The position numbers and the translations under genes are program-made. A model generated the notes under the pieces. The model was not told the DNA's origin. It worked only from the letters and a program-made list of their open reading frames with translations, and ran no database searches. From Myxococcus qinghaiensis (GTDB lineage: Bacteria > Myxococcota > Myxococcia > Myxococcales > Myxococcaceae), in the NCBI RefSeq assembly GCF_024198215.1, contig NZ_JAKCFA010000003.1, positions 124,001 through 188,000 on the forward strand: a stretch of DNA of 64,000 nucleotides, given 5' to 3'. How positions within the stretch are numbered: position 1 is the first letter of the stretch; every line of letters begins with the position of its first letter. Shown in pieces: positions 43,624-52,692 of this stretch.

Positions 43624-45855
43624 TCAGCGCGGGTAGAACGTCTTGCCCGCCTTCACCATCTCCACCAGCAGCGGCGCGGGCGTGAAGCGCTCACCGAGCT
43701 TGTCCTGGTAGTGCTCCAGCTTGCGCAGCACCTCCGCCGGTCCACGGCTGTCGGCGTAGTGGAACGGTCCGCCGAGGAACGGCGGGAAGCCCAGCCCGAA
43801 GATGGCGCCCACGTCACCGTCGCGCGCGCTGCGGAGGATGCCCTCGCCCAGGCAGCGGATGGCCTCGTTCACCATCTGCAACACCAGCCGCTCCGCCATC
43901 TCCGAGGCCTCGAACGACTTGCGCTCCTTGCCGTGCGGCAAAAGGGCGTAGACCGTCGGGTCCACCTCCTTCTTCTTGCCGTTCTCGTAGAGGTAGAAGC
44001 CCTTCTGGCTCTTGCGACCCAGCCGGCCGTCGGCCACCACGCCGTCCAGCGACTTCGGCGCCGACATGCGCTTGCCGAAGGCCGCCTCCATGATGGGGCC
44101 GACCTTGTGGGCCACATCGATGCCCACCTCGTCCAACAGCGTCATCGGCCCCACCGGGAAGCCGAACTCCACCAGCGCCTTGTCCAGCGCGGCGATGTCG
44201 GCGCCCTCGGCCAGCAGGTGCGCCGCCTCGTTCATGTACGGCGCGAGGATGCGCGAGGTGTAGAAGCCCGGCCCGTCATTCACGACGATGACCGTCTTGC
44301 CCTGCTTGCGGCCCACCTCCACGCACGTGGCCGTCACCCAGTCCGCCGTGCCCGCGTGGGTGATGATCTCCAAGAGCGGCATCTTGTTGACCGGGCTGAA
44401 GTAATGCATGCCGATGACCTGCGCCGGCCGCTGGCTGCCCTTGGCCAGCTCCGTAATCGGGATGCTGGAGGTGTTGGACGCGAAGATGGCGTCGGGGCCG
44501 GTGACGGCCTCCACCTCCGCGAGGATGCGGTGCTTGAGCTTCAGGTCCTCGAACACCGCCTCGATGACCAGGTCCGCCGCCTTGAAGCCGCTGTAGTCGG
44601 TGCCCGCGGTGATTCGCGCCTGCTTCGCCGCCGCCTCGCGCCACGTGAGTGAGCGGCGCTTCACGCGCTCGTCCAGGATGCCCTGCACCTGCTTCAGCGC
44701 GCGGCTCGTCCCGGCGTCGTCCTTGTCCTTCACGCGCACCTGCACGCCCTGGAGCACGCCGGCCACATAGGCGATGCCGCCGCCCATCAACCCGCCGCCC
44801 AGCACCGCGACCTTCTTCACCTCGCGCGGCTTCACGCTGGCGTCGGCCGTGCCGTTCTCCTTCTTGAGCGCCGTCGTCGCGAAGAAGACCTCCACCAGTC
44901 GCTTCGACACGTCCGACATCACCAGCTCGCCGAACGCCTTCGCCTCCGCCTCCAGGCCCGCCTTGCGCCCGGACTCCAGGCCCACGCGCACCACCTGCAG
45001 CGCTTTCTCCGGCGCCGGGTACTTGCCCCGCGTCTTCTTGCGCAGCTGCTTGCGCGCCTGGTCGAAGAGGACCTTGCGGCCCAGCGGATTGTCCTCCAGG
45101 GCGACTTCCGTCCACAGCTCCTTGTTCGCCAGCCCCTGGAAGAAGCCCGCGACGCCCTTCTTCTGCCCCACCGCCTTGAAGCCCTGGCCGTGCGTGCGCT
45201 CGGGCTTCAGCGTGCCCTCGGCCAGCTCCCGGGCGCGCTGGAGTGCAATCGCGCGGAGGATGGGCGTCGGCACCACTTCGTCGACGATGCCCAGCTTCTT
45301 CGCCTTGGACGGCTTGACGTTCTTCCCCGTGAGGATGAGGTCCAGCGCCGCCTGCACCCCGATGAGCGCGGGCAGCCGCTGCGTCCCACCTGCTCCGGGA
45401 ATCAGGCCGAGCTGCACCTCCGGCAGGCCGAGCGTCGTCTTGGGGCTGTCCGTGGCGATGCGGTAGTGGCACGCCAGCGCCCACTCCAGTCCTCCGCCCA
45501 GACACGCGCCGTGGATGGCGGCGACGACGGGCTTGGGAAACGCCTCCAGCCGGTCGAAGCCCACCTGCCCCTGCTGGCTCATGGCGGTGGCCTCCTCCGC
45601 CGTCTTGAGCGTCTGGAGGTAGTCGATCTTCGCCCCGGCGACGAAGCTGTCCTTCTTGCCGGAGATGAGCACCACCGCCTTCACGCCCGCCTCGCGCTCC
45701 GCCTCCTCCAGCAGGAGCGTGAAGGCCGCGCCCACCTCGGGGGACAGCGTGTTGACGGCCGAGTCCGGCAAATCAAAGGAGACGACGGCGACGCCGTCCT
45801 CCACGGTGAGGGAGAAGCCCTGCTTCGCCTCCAGCTCTTCAAGCTTGATGGCCAT
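43624..45855 (-). CDS. fadJ: Fatty acid oxidation complex alpha subunit (enoyl-CoA hydratase / 3-hydroxyacyl-CoA dehydrogenase)
   Basis: 743 residues. The crotonase half (1-190) has both catalytic Glu contexts (GGGLEWALACHYR and GLPEVQLGLIPGAGG). The linker leads to an NAD-binding dehydrogenase domain (VAVLGGGLMGGGIAYVAG near 365), catalytic His in MHYFSPVNKMPLLEI, and the C-terminal 3HCDH domain. It hydrates enoyl-CoA and oxidises 3-hydroxyacyl-CoA in beta-oxidation. Its ATG overlaps the thiolase TGA by one base. FadB and FadJ types are hard to separate; fadJ is chosen because the partner looks FadI-like. Confidence 0.92.
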   Translation of the reverse strand: MAIKLEELEAKQGFSLTVEDGVAVVSFDLPDSAVNTLSPEVGAAFTLLLEEAEREAGVKAVVLISGKKDSFVAGAKIDYLQTLKTAEEATAMSQQGQVGFDRLEAFPKPVVAAIHGACLGGGLEWALACHYRIATDSPKTTLGLPEVQLGLIPGAGGTQRLPALIGVQAALDLILTGKNVKPSKAKKLGIVDEVVPTPILRAIALQRARELAEGTLKPERTHGQGFKAVGQKKGVAGFFQGLANKELWTEVALEDNPLGRKVLFDQARKQLRKKTRGKYPAPEKALQVVRVGLESGRKAGLEAEAKAFGELVMSDVSKRLVEVFFATTALKKENGTADASVKPREVKKVAVLGGGLMGGGIAYVAGVLQGVQVRVKDKDDAGTSRALKQVQGILDERVKRRSLTWREAAAKQARITAGTDYSGFKAADLVIEAVFEDLKLKHRILAEVEAVTGPDAIFASNTSSIPITELAKGSQRPAQVIGMHYFSPVNKMPLLEIITHAGTADWVTATCVEVGRKQGKTVIVVNDGPGFYTSRILAPYMNEAAHLLAEGADIAALDKALVEFGFPVGPMTLLDEVGIDVAHKVGPIMEAAFGKRMSAPKSLDGVVADGRLGRKSQKGFYLYENGKKKEVDPTVYALLPHGKERKSFEASEMAERLVLQMVNEAIRCLGEGILRSARDGDVGAIFGLGFPPFLGGPFHYADSRGPAEVLRKLEHYQDKLGERFTPAPLLVEMVKAGKTFYPR

Positions 45856-47156
45856 CACGCACGCTCCAGGACCACCACGGCGCCCAGGCCGCCGGCGGCG
45901 CAGACGGTGCACATCACCGTGTTCTTGTTCCGACGCTTCAGCTCGTTCAGGGCCTGCGTGACGATGCGCGCCCCCGTCGCCCCGAAGGGATGTCCAATGG
46001 CGATGGAGCCGCCCGTGACGTTGAGCCGCTCCCGGTCAATCTCGCCCACCGGCTCGCTCCAGCCCGCCTTCTTCGCGAACGACTTGGACGCCAGCGCCTG
46101 GAGGTTGCTGCCCACCTGCGCGGCGAAGGCCTCGTGCATCTCCACGAGGTCGATGTCCGACAGCTTCAGTCCCGCGCGCTTGAGCGCCGTGGGCACCGCG
46201 TACACCGGCCCCTGGAGCAGCTGGTCCCCCGGGTCCGTGGCCGCGTACGCGTGCGAGCGCAGGTAGCCCAGAGGCTCGTACCCCAGCGCCCGGGCCCGCT
46301 CCTCGCTCATCAACAGCAGCGCCGCGGCGCCATCCGTGAGCGGCGACGCGTTGCCCGCGGTGACGGTGCCGTACTTGCGGTCGAACACCGGCTTGAGCTT
46401 GCCCAGCGCCTCCAGCGTGGAGTCCTCGCGGATGATGTTGTCGCGCGTCGCCGTCGTCTCGTACCGGGGCGGCACCGACACGTGCATCACCTCGTCGTCG
46501 AAGCGGCCGTCCTTCCACGCCGCCGCCGCGTTCTTGTGCGACGCCAGCGCAATCCGGTCCTGCTCGTCGCGGGAGATGCCGTTCTCCTTGGCCATCTTCT
46601 CCGCGCTCTCGCCCATGGACAGGCCCGTGGAGTATTCCGCGATGGCGGGCGGCACCGGGACCAGATCGGCCGCCTTGAGCTTCTGGAAGGGCCGCAGCTT
46701 CTCCGGCAGCGAGCGCCCCTTGGAGGCCGCCGCCAGCGCGTGCGCCAGGGGCCGGCTGGTGAACACGGGCGCGTCCGACATCGCCTCGGTGCCCCCGGCG
46801 ATGGCCACGTCCACCTCGCCCACCGCAATCGAGTTGGCCGCCGTCGTCATCGCCTGGATGGACGTCGCGCAGGCCTTCGTCACCGTCGCCGCTTCAATCT
46901 TCAGCGGCAGGCCCGCGGCGATGACGACTTCGCGCGCGATGGATGGCGCCGTCAGCGACGGAATCACGGTGCCGAACACCAGCTGGTCGATGAGGTCCGG
47001 GTCCAGGTCCGCGCGCTGCACCAGCTCCTGGACCACCATGCGCCCCAAATCCAGCGCGGTGAGCCCGGCGAAGACGGTGCCCGCCTTGACGAACGGGGTC
47101 CGCAGGCCGCGGACGATGGCCACCCTGCGGTGGCCGTTACGCTTCTCGCTTGCCAT
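45855..47156 (-). CDS. fadI: 3-ketoacyl-CoA thiolase (acetyl-CoA acyltransferase)
   Basis: 433 residues. Nucleophilic Cys in KACATSIQAM; catalytic His in GHPFGATGAR; second Cys in CTVCAAGGLGAVVVLE. It cleaves 3-ketoacyl-CoA to acetyl-CoA in the last step of beta-oxidation and forms the complex with the downstream subunit. Start ATG 47156 has GGAGGGTGAGG upstream. It is the first gene of the operon, behind a promoter and palindrome at 47193-47247. Confidence 0.93.
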   Translation of the reverse strand: MASEKRNGHRRVAIVRGLRTPFVKAGTVFAGLTALDLGRMVVQELVQRADLDPDLIDQLVFGTVIPSLTAPSIAREVVIAAGLPLKIEAATVTKACATSIQAMTTAANSIAVGEVDVAIAGGTEAMSDAPVFTSRPLAHALAAASKGRSLPEKLRPFQKLKAADLVPVPPAIAEYSTGLSMGESAEKMAKENGISRDEQDRIALASHKNAAAAWKDGRFDDEVMHVSVPPRYETTATRDNIIREDSTLEALGKLKPVFDRKYGTVTAGNASPLTDGAAALLLMSEERARALGYEPLGYLRSHAYAATDPGDQLLQGPVYAVPTALKRAGLKLSDIDLVEMHEAFAAQVGSNLQALASKSFAKKAGWSEPVGEIDRERLNVTGGSIAIGHPFGATGARIVTQALNELKRRNKNTVMCTVCAAGGLGAVVVLERA

Positions 47157-47192
47157 GTGTGCCTCACCCTCCTGCGACGACGAGTGAGGCCC

Positions 47193-47247
47193 ATCTAATG
47201 GGCGGTGATGCGCCGCGTCAACCCGGGATTGACTCAAGAGTCAATCC
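47193..47247 (-). promoter_or_regulatory. fad operon promoter and upstream palindrome
   Basis: On the minus strand TTGACG (47221-47216), 17 bases, TTAGAT (47198-47193). Immediately upstream is a perfect 9-bp inverted repeat, GGATTGACT-CAAG-AGTCAATCC (47226-47247), the shape expected for a TetR- or FadR-type fatty-acid regulator. Confidence 0.65.
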
Positions 47248-47341
47248 GCGAGCACTTGTCCCGAGGCACGCCTGGCCCGCAATGGAGCGAGGGGGCGAAG
47301 GGCCCATGACAGGCACCTCCACCCCCTCACCCTGCTACTCA

Positions 47342-47356
47342 CGGGGTCAGGCCCCG
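47342..47356 (-). terminator. Short hairpin after the secreted protein gene
   Basis: CGGGG, loop TCAGG, CCCCG lies eight bases past the stop. A wider GAGGGGG/CCCCCTC pair (47289-47328) lies behind it. Confidence 0.4.
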
Positions 47357-47363
47357 CGCACGA

Positions 47364-48863
47364 CTACTTCGCGAGGGTGTCCGTCTGCTGACCCACGGTG
47401 ATGTCGAAGCGAACACCACCCGCCTCTTCGACCTTGTTCGGGTTCTCCTCGCTGGCCGAGTGCTGGACCAGGTCCACCGCGAACTTGCCCTGCTCGGTCG
47501 CGGTCGCCTGGATGGCGAAGCGCACGCCGACATGGTGAGCGCCGTTCGGGTCCAGCATCAGGCCCTCCAGCCGCGCACCGTTCGGGTTGACGATGCGCAC
47601 CTGGCGCTCGCCCACCACCTCGAAGCCCGTGCCCTGGCGCTGCCAGCGGGCCCACAGCTCCTGGGGCAGCGTGAGGATGAGCTGGCCGCGCTCCAGGAAG
47701 GACGGGCCACCGGTGCGGTCGGGGATGCGAACCTCCAGGGCGGCCTGGCCCTGGGCGTCACGCAGCAGGTTGCGCAGGCGGAAGTCGTACTCGCGCACGG
47801 GCGCGAACGGCGACAGGTTGACGACGTTCACGTTCTTCCACGCCAGGTTGTTGTTCCAGCGCGTGTTGTTGAGCGTGTTGGAGGGGTTGAGCTCCACCAG
47901 CGTCATCGGGTCCTGCGACGACACCCACCGCGTCAGCAGACAGTAGTGGCCGGGCGCCGGCACCCCCGTCCAGGGCACCATGAACTCCTGCGTGGCGCCC
48001 GCGGGGATGCTGACGGCGGTGGAGCCGATGGTCGCCCAGTCCATGGGCCACATGGCCGCGCCACCGGAGCCCGTGTAATAGACGATGAGCGTGCCGCTCG
48101 CCGGGTTGCCCACGGGCGCCAGCGGGCCGTTGTTGCGCAGCGTCACGTAGACGAAGTTCGTCTGGCCGAACTCGGGGTTCTGGTGGCCCACGCAGCCGGC
48201 CGTCTGACAGACGCGAATGTCGGGGCTGACCCAGATGGGGTCCACCGTCGGCGAGTTGCCGAAGTCGCTGGCGTTGTCCTTCGAGTACACGTCCACGCGA
48301 CACTGGGTGACGGTGAGCGAGACGAAGTCCACCGCGGAGTCGTCCTGCACGATGACGTCCACGAAGCCCTGCGCGTTGAGCGTGGGGATGAGGTTGACCG
48401 CGCCCGGCAGCGCCGCCAGGTTGAGGGTGATGGTGCCCGTGGCGCCAAAGGCCACGCCCAGGTTCGGCAGGGAGTCGCCCCACCCGGTGGCGAGCGGCGT
48501 GCCCATCGGGCCCATGAACATGAAGCCCATGGAGTCATTGCTGCCCAGGTTGCGCACCGTCATGCGCAGGGTGGCACCACAGATGGGGCCATTGCGGCGC
48601 AGGTTGGTGAAGGTGGTGGCGAACCACCTGTCACTGCTCGCGTCGTCGAAGGGACGCGAGCCGGGGACGCTGTAGACCGACGTGATGTAGCTGAGCATGC
48701 CGGAGCTGGGCGACACCGGCTCGGTGGGCGCGACGAAGTTGTCCGCGATGCCCTGGGTGAAGGTCTGCGCCTGGGCCGTGCCGCTCCAGGTGAAGGCCAC
48801 CAGGGCCAACAAGGTGATGGCAGAGCTGAAGGTGGTTCGGGGGTGTGATTGACGATGGTGCAT
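47364..48863 (-). CDS. Secreted beta-rich protein of unknown function
   Basis: 499 residues, ATG with GAGGAG upstream. A Sec signal peptide (hydrophobic core AITLLALVAFTWSGTAQA, cleavage after AQA) is followed by a long Gly/Asn/Thr/Val-rich chain typical of beta-sandwich domains (for example ATGTITLNLAALPG and VYVTLRNNGPLAPVG, which recalls CARDB-like repeats). Cys residues are spaced as if disulfide bonded. I recognise no catalytic motif. A near-perfect sigma-54 promoter lies about 100 bases upstream, so it is probably a regulated extracellular protein, for example of development or starvation. Confidence 0.75.
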   Translation of the reverse strand: MHHRQSHPRTTFSSAITLLALVAFTWSGTAQAQTFTQGIADNFVAPTEPVSPSSGMLSYITSVYSVPGSRPFDDASSDRWFATTFTNLRRNGPICGATLRMTVRNLGSNDSMGFMFMGPMGTPLATGWGDSLPNLGVAFGATGTITLNLAALPGAVNLIPTLNAQGFVDVIVQDDSAVDFVSLTVTQCRVDVYSKDNASDFGNSPTVDPIWVSPDIRVCQTAGCVGHQNPEFGQTNFVYVTLRNNGPLAPVGNPASGTLIVYYTGSGGAAMWPMDWATIGSTAVSIPAGATQEFMVPWTGVPAPGHYCLLTRWVSSQDPMTLVELNPSNTLNNTRWNNNLAWKNVNVVNLSPFAPVREYDFRLRNLLRDAQGQAALEVRIPDRTGGPSFLERGQLILTLPQELWARWQRQGTGFEVVGERQVRIVNPNGARLEGLMLDPNGAHHVGVRFAIQATATEQGKFAVDLVQHSASEENPNKVEEAGGVRFDITVGQQTDTLAK

Positions 48864-48962
48864 ACGCTCCTCGTGGTGCCGCGGGTTCAGCCGCACCGGT
48901 CCGGGTCGAAGAGGTCAGAATCGAGTTGAGCGAATGAATGGCGGGCTGCTGGCCGGCGACGG

Positions 48963-48978
48963 AGCAATGCCCGTGCCT
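48963..48978 (-). promoter_or_regulatory. Sigma-54 promoter of the secreted protein gene
   Basis: On the minus strand AGGCACG-GGCA-TTGCT matches the TGGCACG-N4-TTGCW consensus at every fixed position except the first. The predicted start is near 48953, about 90 bases before the ATG at 48863. Confidence 0.75.
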
Positions 48979-49033
48979 AAAACCAAACACAGACAGAACA
49001 GGGATGACGCGGCGCCCAATGACTCGCGCAGAG

Positions 49034-49077
49034 ACCTTTCACGCCACAAGAGCCGGGCTCCCTGTGGCGTGAAAGGT
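49034..49077. repeat. Perfect 15-bp inverted repeat after hemE
   Basis: ACCTTTCACGCCACA (49034-49048) and TGTGGCGTGAAAGGT (49063-49077) enclose AGAGCCGGGCTCCC, which itself can pair (GAGCC/GGCTC). It lies 51 bases past the hemE stop; a terminator or processing stem is likely, but there is no T-run. Confidence 0.6.
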
Positions 49078-49127
49078 TACGTCGGGCCGCGCGCATTCCC
49101 AGACAGGCGCGCAGCGGCCTTGAAGCT

Positions 49128-50174
49128 TTACGGCGTCAGCGTTCCCTGACGGAGCGCGACACCGTGGCGGTGCACGGCCTCCACGGCGAACTTCGCGGCC
49201 TCGGGGTCCGTGGGAGGGAGGATGCCGTGGCCCAGGTTGAAGATGTGCCCCACGGGGCCGGCGCGCAGGAGGATGTCTTTGACGCGCCCATCCAATTCCT
49301 CACGCGGAAGGAACAGGTGCAGCGGGTCCAGATTGCCCTGGACTGAAACGTCCGGCCCCAGCACGCGCCGGCCTTCGTCCATGGGGAGCGTCCAGTCCAG
49401 GCCCACCACGTCCGCGCCCGTGCGCTTGAGCAAGGGCAGGTGCGTGGACATGCCCACGCCGAAGACGATGACGGGCACGCCCGTGGCCTTCAGCTCGGAC
49501 ACCATGCGCGTCAGGTAGGGCATGCAGAAGCGCTCGTAGTCCCACGGCGACAGCTCGCCGCCCCACGAGTCGAAAATCTGGACGATGCTCGCGCCCGCCT
49601 CCACCTGCATCTTGAGGTAGGGGATGAGCGTGTCGGTGAGCTTGCCGAACAGGCGGTGCGCGAGCTCCGGCTGCTCGAACATCAGCCGCTTGATGAGGAT
49701 GTAGCTCTTGGAGCCGCCGCCCTCCACCATGTACGCGGCCAGCGTGAAGGGCGCGCCCGCGAAGCCGATGACGGGCACGGAGTCGTTGAGCGCCTTGCGC
49801 GTGCGGCGGATGGCCTCCGCCACGAAGCCCGTGCCCTCCACCGGGTCCGGCACGCCCAGCTTGTCGATGTCCGCCGCGGTGCGCACGGGCTGCGGGAAGT
49901 GCGGGCCCTTGTCGCCCAGCTCCAGCGTGATTCCCATCGCCTCCACGGGAATCAGGATGTCGGAGAAGATGATGGCCGCGTCCACGCCCAGCCGCGTCAC
50001 CGGCTGCACCGTGACTTCGGCGGCCAGGTCCGGGTGCTTGCACAGGTCCAGGAAGGCGATGTTGCCGCGGATGGCGCGGTACTCGGGCAGGTAGCGGCCA
50101 GCCTGACGCATGAGCCAGACCGGGGTGGTGTCGGTGGGCTGGCGGCGAGCGGCGCGGAGGAGTCGGTCGTTCAC
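49128..50174 (-). CDS. hemE: Uroporphyrinogen decarboxylase
   Basis: 348 residues. Diagnostic blocks are PVWLMRQAGRYLPEYR, IIFSDILIPVEAMG, GFAGAPFTLAAYMVEGGGS, IFDSWGGELSP, and FNLGHGILPPT. It converts uroporphyrinogen III to coproporphyrinogen III in haem synthesis. GTG start, 13 bases after the amylase stop on the same strand, so it may be partly co-transcribed with the glucan genes. Confidence 0.96.
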   Translation of the reverse strand: MNDRLLRAARRQPTDTTPVWLMRQAGRYLPEYRAIRGNIAFLDLCKHPDLAAEVTVQPVTRLGVDAAIIFSDILIPVEAMGITLELGDKGPHFPQPVRTAADIDKLGVPDPVEGTGFVAEAIRRTRKALNDSVPVIGFAGAPFTLAAYMVEGGGSKSYILIKRLMFEQPELAHRLFGKLTDTLIPYLKMQVEAGASIVQIFDSWGGELSPWDYERFCMPYLTRMVSELKATGVPVIVFGVGMSTHLPLLKRTGADVVGLDWTLPMDEGRRVLGPDVSVQGNLDPLHLFLPREELDGRVKDILLRAGPVGHIFNLGHGILPPTDPEAAKFAVEAVHRHGVALRQGTLTP

Positions 50175-50187
50175 TTCGAACTCTGGG

Positions 50188-52692
50188 TCAGGGCTCCGGT
50201 CGGGAGCGGAATAGAAGAGGGCTGACGAGGGCGGACGGCACGGCGACGACGGGGCGCTGCTCCCAGGCCACCTCCACGCGGAGGGGACCCGAGCTGTCGA
50301 GGCCGGACGCGTCCGGCTCCGGAACGTAGAGCAGCCGGTTCGGTCCGCCTTCCCAGGCGAACTTCCCCGGGCCGTCGTCCCGGACGAGCTTGTACTCGAA
50401 GAGGCCCCCCACGGGCAGCGACAGTGTCACCGCGCCCGCCTCCGGGCGCAGCGAGCGCTCGGGCTTCCACCCGCCCAGCTCCGGCCCGCCGCCCACCACG
50501 CGCACGGAGGCGTCCCCCGTCGCGAGCACCACCGTGCGCCGCTCACCCTCGCCGCGCCACCACGCCCGCGCCTTCGTGGCGAGCGCCGCGAAGCCGCCCG
50601 GCGTGCGGGGCTTCAGCCGACGCAGCGTCACCTCTCCGGGCGGCGCCGAGACGTGGAAGTACTCGGACTCGGCCAACCGGGGCAGCATGCCCTCGGCGCC
50701 CGTCAGCGGGTCGGCGGCACGGCCGGCCTCGGCCAGCGCCTTGGGGAGGAATACGTCGCGGGGCTTCGTCCCGGAGTTGATGCCGATGAACACGGCCTCG
50801 TCGGGTGTCACGCGGGCATAGGCGAAGAGGTCCTCCCGGGCGGCGAGCACCAGTGTCTCGCCACGCTGGAGGGCCCCGCTGCCCCGCCGTGCTTCCAACA
50901 GCCGACCAATCCACGCACGCAGCGGGTGGTCCGGCGTGAAGCGCATGTCCCCACGGTTCTCCGGCTCCTTCGCGCCGGTGAGCCCCTCCTCGATGCCGTA
51001 CGTCAGCGCCGGCACTCCTCGCGCCGTGAGCTGCACCGCCAGCGCGCGCTTCACCTTCTCCACGTCCCCGCCGCACTCGCTCATCACGCGGGGCAAATCG
51101 TGGTTGTCCAGCAGCGTCACCAGCGAGCCGGGCGCCGGGTTCAGCCTGTCGTTGAAGAGCACCGAGCCCAGGTGCGCCGGCGAGCGGCCGCGACAGAAGA
51201 CATCCACCAGCGCGAAGGCCAGCGGGAAGTCGAACATCGTCCCGAAGCGCCCCTCCTTCATCACCCGCGCCAGCAGCACCGGGTCGCCGTCCAGGAGTTC
51301 GCCCAGGAGGAGGAAGTCGCTGCCCGCGTGCGCGCGCACGTCGTCGTTGTAGCGGGCCCAGAAGTCCATCGGCAGGTGCTTGACGGCATCCAGGCGGAAG
51401 CCCGCCGGCTTCACCGCGTCCACCCACTTCAGCGACTTCTCCAACAGGTGCGCGTAGACCGCCTCCTGCTCCACCGCCAGGTCCGGCAGCCCGTGCACGT
51501 CGCGCATCACCAGCTCGCGCGAGTCCTCCCAGTTCGTGATGGGGCCCAGTCCGTGGAACCACTCGGGCTTCTCGCGCGTGAGCCGCGTGTCCGGCCCCAC
51601 GTGGTTGAGCACCACGTCCAGCACCAGCCGCATGTCCCGGCGCCGCAGCTCGTCCGACAGCCGCGTCAGCAGGGCCGCATCACCGAAGCGCGGCTCCACC
51701 CGTCCGAAGTCCTCCACCCAGTACCCGTGGAAGGCGCCGTACCCATGGAACTTCTCCGTCCGCATCTGGAAGACGGGTGAAAGCCACACCGTGCGGACAC
51801 CGAGCGACTTCAGCCCGTCCAGTCGGTCAATCACACCTTGCAGGTCTCCGCCGTGAAAGGCCTGCGCGTCCTTCGCATCCACCGTCCCGTCATTGCCCGC
51901 GTCCCCGTTGGAGAAGCGGTCCACCAGCACGAAGTAGATGGCATCGCCGTCCGGCGGCATCCACAGGCCCCGGTACGGCTTGGGCGCGGGAGGCGGCACG
52001 GGCGGAGCCTCGGGCCCGGGAGGAGGCAGCTCCGACGGCGTGCTCTTGCCCGGCTCGATTCCCTCGCCGGCCGGCGCGTCCAGGCCGGGCACCACGCCAG
52101 GGCCACCATCCGTGTTCGGCACCAGCATGGGCGAGGCGAGGAACGAGTCGAACAGCGCGGCGGCCTGCCCCGAAATCTGGCGGGACACCTCGTTCTGCGC
52201 GTCATCCTCGCGCTGCTGGTCGAACTGGAGCGCGGCGCCATAGTCCTGCTGGTCGCTGGTCGGCTCCAGCTTGGACGAGGCGCGGTTCGCCGTCGTCTTC
52301 ACGTACACGTCCCAGGAGAAGCGCCCGCCCACCTGGCCGAAGAACGACACCCGCGTCTCCACCAGGAGCAGCAGCGGGGCCTCCGGGGCCTGCTGCTTGA
52401 GCATCGCGAAGCGGCGCTGCGAGTCCGTCACCTTCGCGAACTCGGTGGCGTACCGCTCGTAGGGCACCTCCTGCACCTGGAGGTTGCGCTTGGCCAGGGA
52501 CTCCTGGATGCGCTGCCGGACACCCTCAGGAACTTGCGACACGGTGCCGCGTCGCTGCGCGTCGTCCCGGATATAGGCCACCGCCACCACCGTGCCCTCG
52601 GGCGCCAGCACCGGCGGCCCCTGCCGCTTCAGGCAGCCCGACGCCGTGAGCGCCAGGAAGAGGACGACCATCCACCGCTGTCTCAGAACCAT
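50188..52692 (-). CDS. Lipoprotein alpha-amylase (GH13) with N-terminal extra domain and CBM20-like C-terminus
   Basis: 834 residues. Lipoprotein signal MVLRQRWMVVLFLALTASGC (Cys20). Residues about 30-190 form a separate domain with no known name, then a Pro-rich linker (about 215-245). The GH13 barrel has catalytic Asp in AGFRLDAVKHL (about 431), Glu in LLLGELLDG (about 463) and Asp in LLDNHDLPR (about 530). The last 100 residues resemble a CBM20 starch-binding domain (GGGPELGGWKPERSLR, GLFEYKLVRDD, WEGGPNRLLYVP). It should attack starch or glycogen at the cell surface or in the periplasm. Its start overlaps the barrel-protein stop by ten bases. Confidence 0.9.
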   Translation of the reverse strand: MVLRQRWMVVLFLALTASGCLKRQGPPVLAPEGTVVAVAYIRDDAQRRGTVSQVPEGVRQRIQESLAKRNLQVQEVPYERYATEFAKVTDSQRRFAMLKQQAPEAPLLLLVETRVSFFGQVGGRFSWDVYVKTTANRASSKLEPTSDQQDYGAALQFDQQREDDAQNEVSRQISGQAAALFDSFLASPMLVPNTDGGPGVVPGLDAPAGEGIEPGKSTPSELPPPGPEAPPVPPPAPKPYRGLWMPPDGDAIYFVLVDRFSNGDAGNDGTVDAKDAQAFHGGDLQGVIDRLDGLKSLGVRTVWLSPVFQMRTEKFHGYGAFHGYWVEDFGRVEPRFGDAALLTRLSDELRRRDMRLVLDVVLNHVGPDTRLTREKPEWFHGLGPITNWEDSRELVMRDVHGLPDLAVEQEAVYAHLLEKSLKWVDAVKPAGFRLDAVKHLPMDFWARYNDDVRAHAGSDFLLLGELLDGDPVLLARVMKEGRFGTMFDFPLAFALVDVFCRGRSPAHLGSVLFNDRLNPAPGSLVTLLDNHDLPRVMSECGGDVEKVKRALAVQLTARGVPALTYGIEEGLTGAKEPENRGDMRFTPDHPLRAWIGRLLEARRGSGALQRGETLVLAAREDLFAYARVTPDEAVFIGINSGTKPRDVFLPKALAEAGRAADPLTGAEGMLPRLAESEYFHVSAPPGEVTLRRLKPRTPGGFAALATKARAWWRGEGERRTVVLATGDASVRVVGGGPELGGWKPERSLRPEAGAVTLSLPVGGLFEYKLVRDDGPGKFAWEGGPNRLLYVPEPDASGLDSSGPLRVEVAWEQRPVVAVPSALVSPLLFRSRPEP

